Shown in pieces: positions 45,317 to 56,038 of a stretch of DNA of 64,000 nt. The position numbers and the translations under genes were made by a program. The stretch's first letter is position 1, and each line of letters opens with the position of its first letter. The notes under the pieces are model-generated. The model saw only the letters and a list, made by a program, of their open reading frames with translations. It did not search any database and was not told the DNA's origin. The DNA is from an uncultured Planctomycetota bacterium (lineage in GTDB: Bacteria > Planctomycetota > Phycisphaerae > Phycisphaerales > UBA5793), in NCBI GenBank assembly GCA_900696685.1, contig CAADHA010000056.1:31688-95687 (forward strand), written 5' to 3'.

Positions 45317-45781
45317 ATGGCCCTGCAACCCTACCTTCGCCCCGACCTGATCCTGATTCTCGAAGGCGTTCCCTCTCGCGATGACCTGTTCACACGCCTG
45401 GCCGCGGCCGTCGACGCGATGATCCCGGCGCTGAGGGGCGACGCGCTCGTGCAGCGCCTGATCGCTCGCGAGAGGCAGATGCCGACGTCGACGCCCGAGG
45501 GCGTGGCGTTTCCACACGCGCTGGCGTCGGAAATCAGCAAAACACACGTCGCGGCGGCGCTGCTGCGGCCGGGCGTGGACTTCGGCGTGGCGCACCATCC
45601 GAGGTCGGACCTCATCTTCTGCATGTTCGGCCCGACAAGCGACCCGTGGGATCACGTCCGCCTGCTGGCCCGGCTCGCGCGCATCGTGCGCGCCGAGCCG
45701 GCCCGAGCGCGACTCCGCGGCGCCGCCAACCCGATGGAACTCTACGAGTTGCTGCTGGCGGAAGATGCGAGCACAGGCTGA
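45317..45781 (+). CDS. Stand-alone PTS EIIA (fructose/nitrogen type) domain protein
   Basis: 154-aa EIIA type-2 fold protein. The phospho-acceptor His67 lies in STPEGVAFPHAL, as in EIIA-Fru/PtsN (P-T--G---PH). Next come VAAALLRPGVDFG and DLIFCMFGPTSDPWDHVRLLARLARIV, matching the family. There is no EI, HPr, EIIB or EIIC gene nearby, so a regulatory role is more likely than sugar uptake. It is convergent, with a 53-nt gap, with an antiporter that carries its own EIIA domain. TATGCT lies about 14 nt before the ATG, so the transcript leader may be very short. Confidence 0.85.
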   Translation: MALQPYLRPDLILILEGVPSRDDLFTRLAAAVDAMIPALRGDALVQRLIARERQMPTSTPEGVAFPHALASEISKTHVAAALLRPGVDFGVAHHPRSDLIFCMFGPTSDPWDHVRLLARLARIVRAEPARARLRGAANPMELYELLLAEDASTG

Positions 45782-45834
45782 GCCATCCGCCCTGCCACGT
45801 CCTCGGCTCTCGCCGCCGCGGGCTCTCTGAACTC

Positions 45835-47532
45835 TCATGGCCCCTCGGCCTGCTTCACGAGGGCGAGAAACTCGGTGTATGAACCCGCTTTCACTGCCTT
45901 CTCGCAGAGATCGGCACGCGCGAACGTCCGGGCGACCGCGGCAAGCACGTCCAGCTGTGCAGCCGAGTCTTCGTAGGGCGTGAGAATCAGGAGGATAATT
46001 CGCGCCAAGGCGCCGTCTGGCGCATTGAAGTCAATCCCGCCGGGCGCAATCCCCGCGACGACCAGCGGCGCCCTGAGACCGCGGATACGGGCATGTGGAA
46101 TCGCCAGGCCGTTTCCCAGCCCCGTGGAAAGCACGCGCTCCCGCGCCCAGACCGCGTCCGCGATGACGGCCGGCTCCAGTGCCGCCGCCTCGCTCGCCGC
46201 CTGCGCAAGTTCAGTAATTGCGTCCTGCCGCCGGACTGCTTTCAGGGGATCGATGAACAGCCGCGAGTTGAGATAGGAGGAGAAGCGCCGCGTCTTGGGG
46301 CGGTTGAGGATCACCTGCATGATCGGCCCGCTCATGATCGACGTAACCAGCGCCATGATCACGAGCGACACGAACAGCCGCTCACCGATGATCCCGAACT
46401 GAAGCGCGAGCAGGCCAAGGATGATCTCCATTGCGCCTCGCGCGTTCATGGCGAAGCCGATGGACCACGACTCGCGCCGCGAGATGCCGCTGAAACGGGC
46501 GCCGAGGAATCCGCCGACGATCTTGACCACGCAGGCGATGAGAAGGACGGCCAGAGTCAGGAGCGGATCGAAGTTCGTGAGGAAGTTGACCTTCAGCCCG
46601 ATGGTCGCGAAGAAGAGCGGCGCGAAGATGAAGGAAACGAACTGGTTGATCGTCGCGCGCGTCTGTTCGCGCAGGTGGGACGAATCTCCGATGGCGACGC
46701 CGACAAGGAACGCGCCGAAGATGGCGTGAATGCCGATCCACTCTGTAAATGCAGCAGCGAAGAACGCAAGGGCGAGTGAAAACCCCAGCACGCCTCCGGG
46801 CCAACTGGTGTGCGCCTGAATCCAGGGAAGCGACCGGTCGATGGTCCACCGGCCGACGGTGAGCATGGCGGCCGCAAAAACCAGCGTCACGAGGATCGTC
46901 GTGGCGGCGCCCGGGCCGTGGTCTTCGCCGCCTCCCATCATGCCGAGAACGACGGCGAAGATCATCCAGCCCGTCAGGTCTTCGAAGATCGCCGCGGCGA
47001 TCACGATCATGCCCATGTCCGTCCGGTACAGGTCGAGGTCCATGAGCGTCTTGGCAATGACGGGAAGAGCCGCGATCGACATCGCGGTGGCAAAGAACAG
47101 CGCGAAGACCACGCGATTGGAGTCCGATTCGCTGCCCAGAAAAGCCGGAAAGGCGTACGCCCCGACGAATCCTGCGGCGAAAGGCAGGGCAATTCCCGAC
47201 ATGCCGACGGTCGCTGCGGCCCGTCCCTGCCGCCAGACCGTCGACAGGTCCACCTCCATCCCCGCCACGAGCAGGAAGAGGACGACCGCGAGTGTCGTGA
47301 GACCCTCCAGAACGAGGTGACTTCGTCCATCCGCCGGAAACACATGGGCCATGATGTCCGGCGCCAGTGTGCCCAGCACCGTGGGGCCGAGCACGATGCC
47401 GGCGAGCAATTCGCCGATCACGGCCGGCTGGCGCAGCCACTTGGCCGCTTCGCCGAAGAGGCGGGCGACGGCCAGCAGCGTCCCCAGCGCCAGGAACATG
47501 ACGACGATCTCGTCGGCAGTCAGGGGCTTCAT
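45835..47532 (-). CDS. CPA2-type Na+(K+)/H+ antiporter with C-terminal EIIA domain
   Basis: 565-aa membrane protein. The transporter part (about 1-400) has 11-13 TM segments and CPA2 motifs: GELLAGIVLGPTVLG, LFLLVAGMEVDLS, IVIAAAIFEDLTGWM (acidic ion-site region), GAFLVGVAIGD and ARGAMEIILGLLALQ. The C-terminal EIIA-like domain (about 425-560) has the phospho-His480 in GNGLAIPHARIRG. Fusion of a CPA2 antiporter to EIIA suggests control of cation flux by PTS phosphorylation. ATG overlaps the stop of the universal stress gene (ATGA), so the two are translationally coupled. Confidence 0.9.
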   Translation of the reverse strand: MKPLTADEIVVMFLALGTLLAVARLFGEAAKWLRQPAVIGELLAGIVLGPTVLGTLAPDIMAHVFPADGRSHLVLEGLTTLAVVLFLLVAGMEVDLSTVWRQGRAAATVGMSGIALPFAAGFVGAYAFPAFLGSESDSNRVVFALFFATAMSIAALPVIAKTLMDLDLYRTDMGMIVIAAAIFEDLTGWMIFAVVLGMMGGGEDHGPGAATTILVTLVFAAAMLTVGRWTIDRSLPWIQAHTSWPGGVLGFSLALAFFAAAFTEWIGIHAIFGAFLVGVAIGDSSHLREQTRATINQFVSFIFAPLFFATIGLKVNFLTNFDPLLTLAVLLIACVVKIVGGFLGARFSGISRRESWSIGFAMNARGAMEIILGLLALQFGIIGERLFVSLVIMALVTSIMSGPIMQVILNRPKTRRFSSYLNSRLFIDPLKAVRRQDAITELAQAASEAAALEPAVIADAVWARERVLSTGLGNGLAIPHARIRGLRAPLVVAGIAPGGIDFNAPDGALARIILLILTPYEDSAAQLDVLAAVARTFARADLCEKAVKAGSYTEFLALVKQAEGP

Positions 47533-48419
47533 CCCGGTCCCGCCTGATGCTCGGATGCCTCGACGCGCGCAGCCTGCGGGCGAAAGAGGAGAAGGTCGCA
47601 GGGAAGTCGCTCGAGCGCATATTCGACTCCGTGCCGGAACAACTTGTCCCAGAAGGTCAGCGGCGCGGAGGAGTGCGGAAAGCAGAGCAGATCGGCATTT
47701 GACTTGTGGACGTGCTCAATGGTCGCGGTGCCGTGCCGTCCTGGAAGGCAGTGGAGGCGAACGCCGACGTCTTCAGGCCGAACCGCATCAACGAACGCCG
47801 AGAGCCGCAGTTTCTCCGTGGCGTGGAGCCGGCGGCGCAACTCCTCGCTCTGCCTGGAATCCAGCGCATCGCCGAACATGAGATTCAGTCCCGGCGACTC
47901 GTACTCACTGATGATGTCAACCTCGCACGCTTCTTCACGAGCGAGGCGGAAGACCAGGCCAAGCATCGCGCTCGAGACCGCGTCGTAGTGGACCGAGGCC
48001 ACGATGTGGCGATACGGCTCGGGCGCCAGGCGAGGCTGCCGCACCAGCAGCACCGGGCAAGGCGACGAACGCGCGACACGGCGCGCGACGGAGCCGAGCG
48101 TGTAATACTGGAGCACGCCTTCCCGCTCCAGCGCCCCGGCCACGACCAGTTCGACATCGCGCTCCAATGCAGACTGTGCAATCACGACCTCGACGCGACC
48201 CTGGCGGATGAGCAGTTCGACGCCGCCCGGGTCGCACCGCGCATCCTCTATAGCCCGCAGCAGCGCCGAACGGCTGTCCGCGTCGTCCGGACCGACGTGG
48301 AGAACAGCCAGCGGCGCGCCGAGCGCCTGCGCCAACCGCCTGGCCTCGGCAATCACGGCCGCCGCACGAGGGGAGCGAGCCGCGAGAACGAGGATGGTGC
48401 GCGAAGGTGCGTCGGCCAT
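47529..48419 (-). CDS. Tandem universal stress protein
   Basis: 296-aa cytosolic protein with two UspA-like Rossmann domains (about 8-125 and 138-285). Domain 1: RTILVLAARSPRAAAVIAEA, VELVVAGALEREGVLQYYTLGSVARRV then SPCPVLLVR, the usual G-S--- / P-LLV end pattern. Domain 2 ends NADLLCFPHSSAPLTFWDKLFRHGVEYALERLPCDLLLFR and lacks the clear G-xx-G-x9-G nucleotide loop. Upstream of and overlapping the antiporter gene, a common pairing in which Usp proteins regulate CPA2 transport. ATG 48419 follows GAGGGA. Confidence 0.85.
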   Translation of the reverse strand: MADAPSRTILVLAARSPRAAAVIAEARRLAQALGAPLAVLHVGPDDADSRSALLRAIEDARCDPGGVELLIRQGRVEVVIAQSALERDVELVVAGALEREGVLQYYTLGSVARRVARSSPCPVLLVRQPRLAPEPYRHIVASVHYDAVSSAMLGLVFRLAREEACEVDIISEYESPGLNLMFGDALDSRQSEELRRRLHATEKLRLSAFVDAVRPEDVGVRLHCLPGRHGTATIEHVHKSNADLLCFPHSSAPLTFWDKLFRHGVEYALERLPCDLLLFRPQAARVEASEHQAGPG

Positions 48420-48631
48420 TCAATCATCCCTCGTCGGTTCGGGGTCTGCATGCCCTTCGATGGCTTGGACCCATGTTAGACCGAAGGCCGGCGCGATCCA
48501 TGCGGGCAAGGCTGCCGCACGGCTGTGCATTGCGGCACGCCGCCCGGCGGATCGCGCGGCCTCTGCGACCCTACGATGCCGCGAGCAGCCGACCGCGCCG
48601 CGGCGCCGCGCACCTGAATCGAGGAACCACC

Positions 48632-49666
48632 ATGAAGGCCGTAATCGTCGCCGCTCAGGGCACTCCCGTCCACGCCAACGTCCGTTTCGTTCATGACTGG
48701 CCCGAGTCGGCGCCGGCATCGGGAGAAGCGATCATCCGCACCGAAGCCTCAGCGCTCAATCATCTCGACCTCTGGGTCGGGCGCGGACTCCCGGGGGTCG
48801 ATCTCACTTACCCGCGCATCGGCGGTTCGGACGCCTGCGGCATCGTCGAGGCGGTCGGCGAGGGCGTCGATCGCGCCTGGCTCGGCAGGCGTGTGATCAT
48901 GAACGCCGCCCCGCCTCAGCCGCATCGCGCCCTTCCCGGCGCGGCACCGACGCTGCCTGAGATCTCGATGATCGGCGAGCACTCTAACGGAGGGCATTGC
49001 GAGCGATTCAAGGCGCCGGCGGCACAACTTGTGGAGGTCGGTCCAGCGTGCGATCCCGTTGAGGCGGCGGCCTTCGGCCTGACGTTTCTCACGGCGTGGC
49101 GCTGCCTGATCACCCGCGCCGGGCTGCAGGCGGGCCAGGCGGTGCTCATCACGGGCATCGGCGGCGGCGTGGCGACGGCGGGCCTGGCCATCGCGCGACA
49201 CTTCGGCTGCCGCACGATTGTCACCAGCCGCCACCAGTGGAAACTCGACCGCGCCGCCGAACTTGGCGCCGATGCCGGAGTGCTCGACGGCGGCGCCGAC
49301 TGGTCGCGGCAGGTGCGCGACATGACGGGCCGGCGAGGCGTCGACGTGGTCCTCGATTCGATCGGCGCGGCCTCGCACCTCTCGTGCATCAGGAGCCTCG
49401 CGCGCGGCGGGACGCTCGTCACGCCCGGCTGCACGACCGGCCCCGCCCCCGTCACCGACCTCGCCCGCATCTTCTGGAACCAGTTGCGTGTCATCGGCTC
49501 GACCATGGGCGACATGACGGAGTTCATGCAGGTCGCCGCCCTCTTCCGGGCCGGGTATCTCAAGCCCGTCGTTGATCAGGTCCAGGACGCGGTGAGCGCG
49601 CGGCAGGCCTACGAGCGGCTCGAAGCGGGCGGACAGTTCGGCAAGATCGTGCTGCGGTGGTCGTAG
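48632..49666 (+). CDS. MDR-family (zinc-type) alcohol dehydrogenase/quinone reductase
   Basis: 344-aa oxidoreductase. A GroES-like domain (EAIIRTEASALNHLDLWVGRG ... RIGGSDACGIVEAVGEG) and a Rossmann domain (AVLITGIGGGVATAGLAIARHFGCRTIVTSR) for NAD(P)H are visible. The usual catalytic zinc Cys (in 'C--D') is Asn-His, GHE is GSD, and no structural four-Cys lobe is seen. It is therefore likely a zinc-free reductase (quinone oxidoreductase-like). GAGGAACCACC precedes ATG 48632; a longer frame to 48407 overlaps the promoter side of the divergent Usp gene. Substrate unknown. Confidence 0.88.
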   Translation: MKAVIVAAQGTPVHANVRFVHDWPESAPASGEAIIRTEASALNHLDLWVGRGLPGVDLTYPRIGGSDACGIVEAVGEGVDRAWLGRRVIMNAAPPQPHRALPGAAPTLPEISMIGEHSNGGHCERFKAPAAQLVEVGPACDPVEAAAFGLTFLTAWRCLITRAGLQAGQAVLITGIGGGVATAGLAIARHFGCRTIVTSRHQWKLDRAAELGADAGVLDGGADWSRQVRDMTGRRGVDVVLDSIGAASHLSCIRSLARGGTLVTPGCTTGPAPVTDLARIFWNQLRVIGSTMGDMTEFMQVAALFRAGYLKPVVDQVQDAVSARQAYERLEAGGQFGKIVLRWS

Positions 49667-49814
49667 CAGGCCGACGCACGTCGCAGGGAATTGCCCGAAT
49701 CGCGGGGCACGGCACTCCGGCAGCGGCGCTGCGCCGCGCAATCGGCTATCATCCCCGACTTATCAATCGACCAAAGGAAATCCAGCAGAGCCGAATGGCT
49801 CGAGGAGTGGAAGA

Positions 49815-50117
49815 ATGTCCGAAACAAATCCCGCGCAGCAGAATCAGCCCGGCCAGGTCGTGGTGCACGTCGACGAGACGCAGGCCAAGGTCACGTATGC
49901 GAACGCATGGCAGATGAACGCGGGTCAGGAGGAGATCATCTGCGATCTCGGCGTGCAGTTGCCGCGCATGATCGGCAATCAGCAGGCGATCAGTTTCCAG
50001 GTCGGTTCGCGGATCGTCTTCTCGCCGACGAGCGCGATGCGATTCGCCGCCGCGCTTCAGCAGGTGATCGCGCAGCGCGAGCAGCGCCTCAACCAGGCCA
50101 CGACGCAGAACAGGTGA
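49815..50117 (+). CDS. DUF3467-family protein
   Basis: 100-aa protein matching the DUF3467 pattern: QVVVHVDETQAKVTYANAWQMNAGQEEIICDLGVQLP, then VGSRIVFSPTSAMRFAAALQQVIAQRE. Function is unknown. Related proteins are small and soluble and begin with a short disordered, Gln/Pro-rich head, as here (MSETNPAQQNQPGQ). GAGGAGTGGAAGA precedes the ATG. It lies 116 nt upstream of the DegT aminotransferase on the same strand. Confidence 0.85.
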   Translation: MSETNPAQQNQPGQVVVHVDETQAKVTYANAWQMNAGQEEIICDLGVQLPRMIGNQQAISFQVGSRIVFSPTSAMRFAAALQQVIAQREQRLNQATTQNR

Positions 50118-50233
50118 AGAGCGGCATCAGGAGCCGGTTTGGCCGCGACCCGGAGGCTCTTTGCAGCAAAGTGCGCCGTGTTCGAAACGCCAACGAGAAC
50201 GCATTCATCGCCCCGGCAAGGCAGGAGCACAAG

Positions 50234-51442
50234 ATGGGCGCCACATCAGCCAGGCGTCAACCCGTGAGCATCGCCTCGCCCGCCACGCGCCTCGCCGTCG
50301 ACGGCGGCACGCCCGTCTCGCCGGAGATGATCCCCGTCGTCTCGGCGCGACTCGGTGAAGAAGAGATCGGCGCAGCCGTCGAGGTGCTTCGCTCCGGCCA
50401 GTTGCGCCAGGGGAGGAAGTGCGCCGAGTTTGAAAGCGAGTTCGCGGCGGCGACGGGCGCCGACTTCGCCCTGACCACCTGCAACGGCACAACGGCCCTG
50501 CAACTGGCCTATGAGCCGATCATCGGCCCCGGCGACGAGGTGCTCTGCCCTGCGTTCGGATTCATTGCAACGGCCTCGATGATTCTCGCGCGCGGTGCAG
50601 CGCCGGTGTTCTGTGATGTGCACGCGAGCACTTTCAACATCGACCCTGCGGACGCGGCCCGCCGCATCACGCCGCGCACCACAGCCGTCGTCGCCACGCA
50701 CCTCTACGGCAACCCGGCGGACATCCACGCGGTGGAAGAACTCGCCGACCGGCACGGCCTGAGCGTCATTTATGACGCGGCCCAGTCGCACCTGGCCACG
50801 TACCAGGGGCGCGGCATCGGCGCCTTCGGCCACGCCGTCACCTACTCCTTCTACCCCACGAAAAACATGACCACGGGCGAAGGGGGAATGGTTACCACCA
50901 ACGATGGGGAACTGGCGCAACGCATCGCCCTGCTGCGGGACCACGGCATGGAGCTTGGCAGGCGCTACCACCACGTCGCCCTGGGGTACAATTACCGGCT
51001 GACAGACGTTTCAGCCGCGATCGGACTGGCGCAACTTCGCCGCTTGCCCGAGCGCACGGCCCGCCGCCGGGCCAATGCCGCGCGCCTGACGGAGCTGCTC
51101 GCCCAGTGCGCCGCGGTCGTGACGCCCGTTGCGACCGAAGGCGCCGGGCACGTTTACCACCAGTACACCATCCGCCTGCACCTCGGGCGGCTGCGTTGCA
51201 GCCGCGATGAGTTCGCCCGCCTCCTCGCAGCCGAGAACGTCGGCAGCGCGACGCACTACCCGCGGGCCATTACTGAACAGCCGATCATTGCCGAGCGCGT
51301 CCCCGCCAAAGAGCCGATGCCCGTGAGCGAGCAACTCGCGCGCGAGGTGCTCTGCCTGCCCGTGCATCACGATCTGGCCGAGATCCAGATTGAGCGAATC
51401 GCGGAAGCGGTGGCGAAGGTCGCGTCGGCCCGGAGCACATAG
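50234..51442 (+). CDS. DegT/DnrJ/EryC1/StrS-family aminotransferase
   Basis: 402-aa PLP enzyme of the sugar aminotransferase family, which aminates keto-sugars for surface glycans, or acts as a dehydratase. Seen: LRQGRKCAEFESEFAAATGADFALTTCNGTTAL, PGDEVLCPAFGFIATASMIL, VVATHLYGNPADI, IYDAAQSHL and the PLP Lys about 210 in FYPTKNMTTGEGGMV, then LGYNYRLTDVSAAIGLAQLR. All catalytic elements are intact. ATG 50234 follows GGAG; a longer frame to 49691 would overlap the DUF3467 gene. Could feed the EPS pathway, but it is far from that cluster. Confidence 0.92.
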   Translation: MGATSARRQPVSIASPATRLAVDGGTPVSPEMIPVVSARLGEEEIGAAVEVLRSGQLRQGRKCAEFESEFAAATGADFALTTCNGTTALQLAYEPIIGPGDEVLCPAFGFIATASMILARGAAPVFCDVHASTFNIDPADAARRITPRTTAVVATHLYGNPADIHAVEELADRHGLSVIYDAAQSHLATYQGRGIGAFGHAVTYSFYPTKNMTTGEGGMVTTNDGELAQRIALLRDHGMELGRRYHHVALGYNYRLTDVSAAIGLAQLRRLPERTARRRANAARLTELLAQCAAVVTPVATEGAGHVYHQYTIRLHLGRLRCSRDEFARLLAAENVGSATHYPRAITEQPIIAERVPAKEPMPVSEQLAREVLCLPVHHDLAEIQIERIAEAVAKVASARST

Positions 51443-51496
51443 CGAGTGCCCGCCTGCACCTGCGGGCGTCAGCCCGCTGTGTTGAGAAGAGAGCAT

Positions 51497-51560
51497 CAGA
51501 GAGAGGGAGAGAGAGAGAGAGAAAACGCCGACCGGCCCGGCGTAGTGCGCCGGGCCGGTC
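51497..51560 (-). terminator. 13-bp perfect stem-loop with pyrimidine tail
   Basis: Arms 51530-51542 and 51548-51560 pair perfectly (5-nt loop). On the minus strand the stem is followed by CGTTTTCTCTCTCTC, from a GA microsatellite at about 51497-51522. It fits termination of the RRM gene, and may also stop the convergent aminotransferase transcript. Confidence 0.75.
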
Positions 51561-51602
51561 AGTGTTCTTCACTGGCATCGAAGCGGCACAGCCGCCGGAG
51601 CG

Positions 51603-51917
51603 TCAATAACGGCCGCCACCGCCGCCACCGCCCCCGCGCCCACTGCCCATGCCGCCACGGGCCGGGCGATCGGTCCGAGGCCGGGCAACATTGACGGTGA
51701 GGGTGCGCCCCCCCAACTCCTTGCCGTTGAGTTCGGCGATGGCCTTCTGGGCCTCGGCATCGTTGGCCATTTCCACGAAGCCGAAGCCGCGCGAGCGGCC
51801 CGTCTGCCGGTCCATGACCACGTTGGCACGGTCCACACGGCCGTACTCGGCGAAGAGTTGCTCGAGATCGGCGTCCGAAGTCTGAAACGAGATGTTGCCT
51901 ACATAGATGTTCGTCAC
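51603..51917 (-). CDS. RRM-type RNA-binding protein with Gly-rich tail
   Basis: 104-aa single RRM protein. RNP2 is NIYVGNISF and RNP1 is SRGFGFVEM, with the usual beta-alpha-beta-beta-alpha-beta order (residues 1-78). An RG/GGG-rich tail follows (ARGGMGSGRGGGGGGGGRY). Such small bacterial RRM proteins, known in cyanobacteria and planctomycetes, bind single-stranded RNA and are often cold-induced. The start is GTG 51917 with AGGAA upstream. Divergent from mnmG. Confidence 0.93.
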   Translation of the reverse strand: MTNIYVGNISFQTSDADLEQLFAEYGRVDRANVVMDRQTGRSRGFGFVEMANDAEAQKAIAELNGKELGGRTLTVNVARPRTDRPARGGMGSGRGGGGGGGGRY

Positions 51918-52144
51918 GATGCGTCATTCCTGCCCGAGAATGTGTTCAACTTGAAAACCTCGGCGGATACTCGGGCGTAACCAGGCGTCGGCTTTGCCAC
52001 TTGGGACGGAAGACGGCCTCCCGCACATTGGCCGCGATAGTCTACCATAAGTCAAGCCGGAAAGCGAAAAAAACTCCCGCACCCAACCATCCCGCAAGAA
52101 GAATCCCTTCGCGCGAATCACAACGCACTTCCGCCGCGTCTCCC

Positions 52145-54022
<1,878 letters not shown>

Positions 54023-54040
54023 GAGCGCATCGACCCGGTG

Positions 54041-54433
54041 CTATTGCGGAATCTGCACGACGTTGCTCGTCGTGCAGGGGTTGCCGTCCTGCACGACCAT
54101 TCGAAGGAACCCGCCGCACGAAGGCGACGCGGCTCGGCCCGTGGCGGCGCCTTGGCCGGCGGCGCCGGTGCGGAAGAGCCACACCAGCCGCAGGCCGCGA
54201 GTCCCCAGGCCCGTCACTGTTCCGCCGCAGGGCTGATTCAGTGTGAAGTTTCCGCGTTCATCACTATAGATGAGGCCGGCCCACTGATCCGGACTGGCGC
54301 CATCCCTGCGAAAGCGCACGACGCCGGGACATGACCCGTCGATTGAGATTGCAAGGGCATCTGGTCCCGCAAACGTGGCGGCGCCATTGGAAACGCCCGC
54401 CAGGACCAACCCCATAGCGCATGTCATGAACAT
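54041..54433 (-). CDS. Small secreted protein with Cys-containing C-terminal module
   Basis: 130-aa secreted protein. Signal MFMTCAMGLVLAGVSNGAATFA, then SIDGSCPGVVRFRRDGASPDQWAGLIYSDERGNFTLNQPCGG in pieces, ending in a tail with NPCTTSNVVQIP. The layout 'G-CPG-V-------P---GLIYS---G-FTL---PC-GT--GLG' is shared with the 242-aa protein encoded at 56039. A strong AAAAGGAG 8 nt before ATG 54433 supports an independent start. However, the frame is also continuous with the upstream subtilase reading frame, so a fusion would be made if the latter is translated. Likely a surface or matrix protein; role unknown. Confidence 0.65.
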   Translation of the reverse strand: MFMTCAMGLVLAGVSNGAATFAGPDALAISIDGSCPGVVRFRRDGASPDQWAGLIYSDERGNFTLNQPCGGTVTGLGTRGLRLVWLFRTGAAGQGAATGRAASPSCGGFLRMVVQDGNPCTTSNVVQIPQ

Positions 54434-55585
54434 CTTGTTGGCTCCTTTTATGCCGTGTCTTCCTACCATCATCCGTTGAGCGCGCGTCATGTCCCTGCGA
54501 TCTGGGCCGAAAATGTCTACAGCGGGGGCCATCACGTCCAAGTGTGGTCCGACGGTGGAACCAGACGGTCCCTGGCCGTTGATCCAGCGGTTGTCGCTCG
54601 GGTCCGTACCTCCAACGACAATCATGTACGGGAATTCGTTGAAGAGGAAGTCGTTCTCGGGATAGTTTCCACCTGACTGGACGATGAGAACATTGAACTC
54701 CTCGGTGATCCACTTGGTGTTGTCATTCCACAGACCCTGCGTTTGCGAATCAGGCGTAATCGAAGCTGTGGACACAATAATGCGGTCGCCCGCCATTCCG
54801 GCGATCTCCATCGCTTTGAACGTGTCGTCCGCATCCTCTGCGACCAGCATTCGGTGGCGAAGACTCCAACCGATGCCCGAGGTGCCCACTCCATTGTTAC
54901 CTGTGGCAGCCGCAGCACCCGTAACGATCGTCCCGTGATACCATTGACTCCAGATCGTGCCGTTCTCGCTCTCCCAAAGGCCTTCAGTAACGTTGTACCC
55001 CTCTCGGCGATACTGGTTGAGAGCGCTGAAGTCCTCATGGCTCGTACGGAGTCCTGCGTCGATCACGGCGAGAACGACGTCATCGTGCCCACTGCTGTGA
55101 ATCTGCCAGCCGGCACATGCTTCGAGCCGTTTCAGATTCCATTGATCGCCGAGGAACTCGTCGTTCGTGCAGTCGAGGCTCACGTCCCTTCCCATCCGCC
55201 AGTTCGGGCACGCGTACCGGTAGTACCCCGTGGCGATGAGTTGCTCGCCGATGTCGTTTTCCGACCGGCCGGGCGGGACGTTGAACCAGTACTCATCCAT
55301 CCGCTCGTGGTAGCGGGAGACATGCTCGCCGAGCGTCTCGACGGTGTACTGGACGGCCCGCGCGTAGAGAACCTGCGCCTGCTCGCGCGTGAAGCCGCGC
55401 TCCATCCAGTGCTCGATCTGGGGGGCCTGACGACATTGTTCCCGTAAACTCCCAGCGGTCCGGCTCCTGCCGCCACCGCTGCCCCAGCGCCACGGCGGCA
55501 CCGTCAACGAGCCAGATGCACACGAGAAGTGCGATCAGGGCCAGTGTGTGTGGGGGGGGGGGGTAACGTTGTGGTTGTCGGCCAT
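54434..55585 (-). pseudogene. S8 subtilase, frameshifted at two C-tracts and lacking Ser
   Basis: Subtilisin-like protease remnant. ATG 55585 opens MADNHNVT and then hits a run of 12 C (55552-55563 on the G side). In the present frame it stops after about 16 codons. One base more would give a good signal peptide (LALIALLVCIWLVDGAAVAL). A second shift at a six-C run (55420-55425) is needed to enter the body frame. The body shows the catalytic Asp in VIDAGLRTSHEDF, His in WYHGTIVTGAAAATG and the oxyanion Asn in VQSGGN. The GTSMA Ser segment is missing: after LDVMAPAVDI the frame runs into the next gene's start. Either decayed or phase-variable, or homopolymer errors in the assembly. Confidence 0.7.
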
Positions 55586-55940
55586 GGGGAGCCTCGCTCT
55601 CGGATAGGGTCAAGATGACCGATGACGGGGAGGCTGTCAAGGCATGAAACCGGAAGTTCGCCGCAATTCTGAAAAAGGTGCTCAATGATGCAGCCGCCGG
55701 GGTGAGACGGGATCACGCAAGTCGATCTGTTGCAGCGTCCTTCGCCTCCGGCGCGGGAGTACCGGGAAGTTGACGAAGTCCCCTGATGCCTCGCCGGTGC
55801 TTCGAGTCAGGTCACATCGCCGCGTTGCGCGGCCGCGAGCGGACGCCCAAGCGGTCAGGCTTACGTCGCCAGCCGAATGGCGCTCATAGCCACTCGACGA
55901 TGCGGCCCATCGTTCACGGTCATGCAGGCGACACGCGAAC

Positions 55941-55972
55941 ATCGGGCACGTCCCATGAGAGACGTGCCCGAT
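55941..55972 (-). terminator. Perfect 12-bp stem-loop after the 242-aa secreted protein gene
   Basis: Arms 55941-55952 and 55961-55972 pair perfectly around 8 nt. It lies 67 nt past the stop of the minus-strand gene ending at 56039. No T-run follows. The rest of 55586-56038 shows no believable gene. Confidence 0.5.
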
Positions 55973-56038
55973 TGAACGCGATGGACCTGTGGCTGAATCG
56001 GCGCTGCAGCGCAGTGATTGCCGGACGGGGCGCTCGAC

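Noticed and set aside
51497..51525. GA-rich run as a CRISPR or tandem gene repeat
   Set aside because: Simple dinucleotide repeat without spacers; explained as a microsatellite at a terminator.
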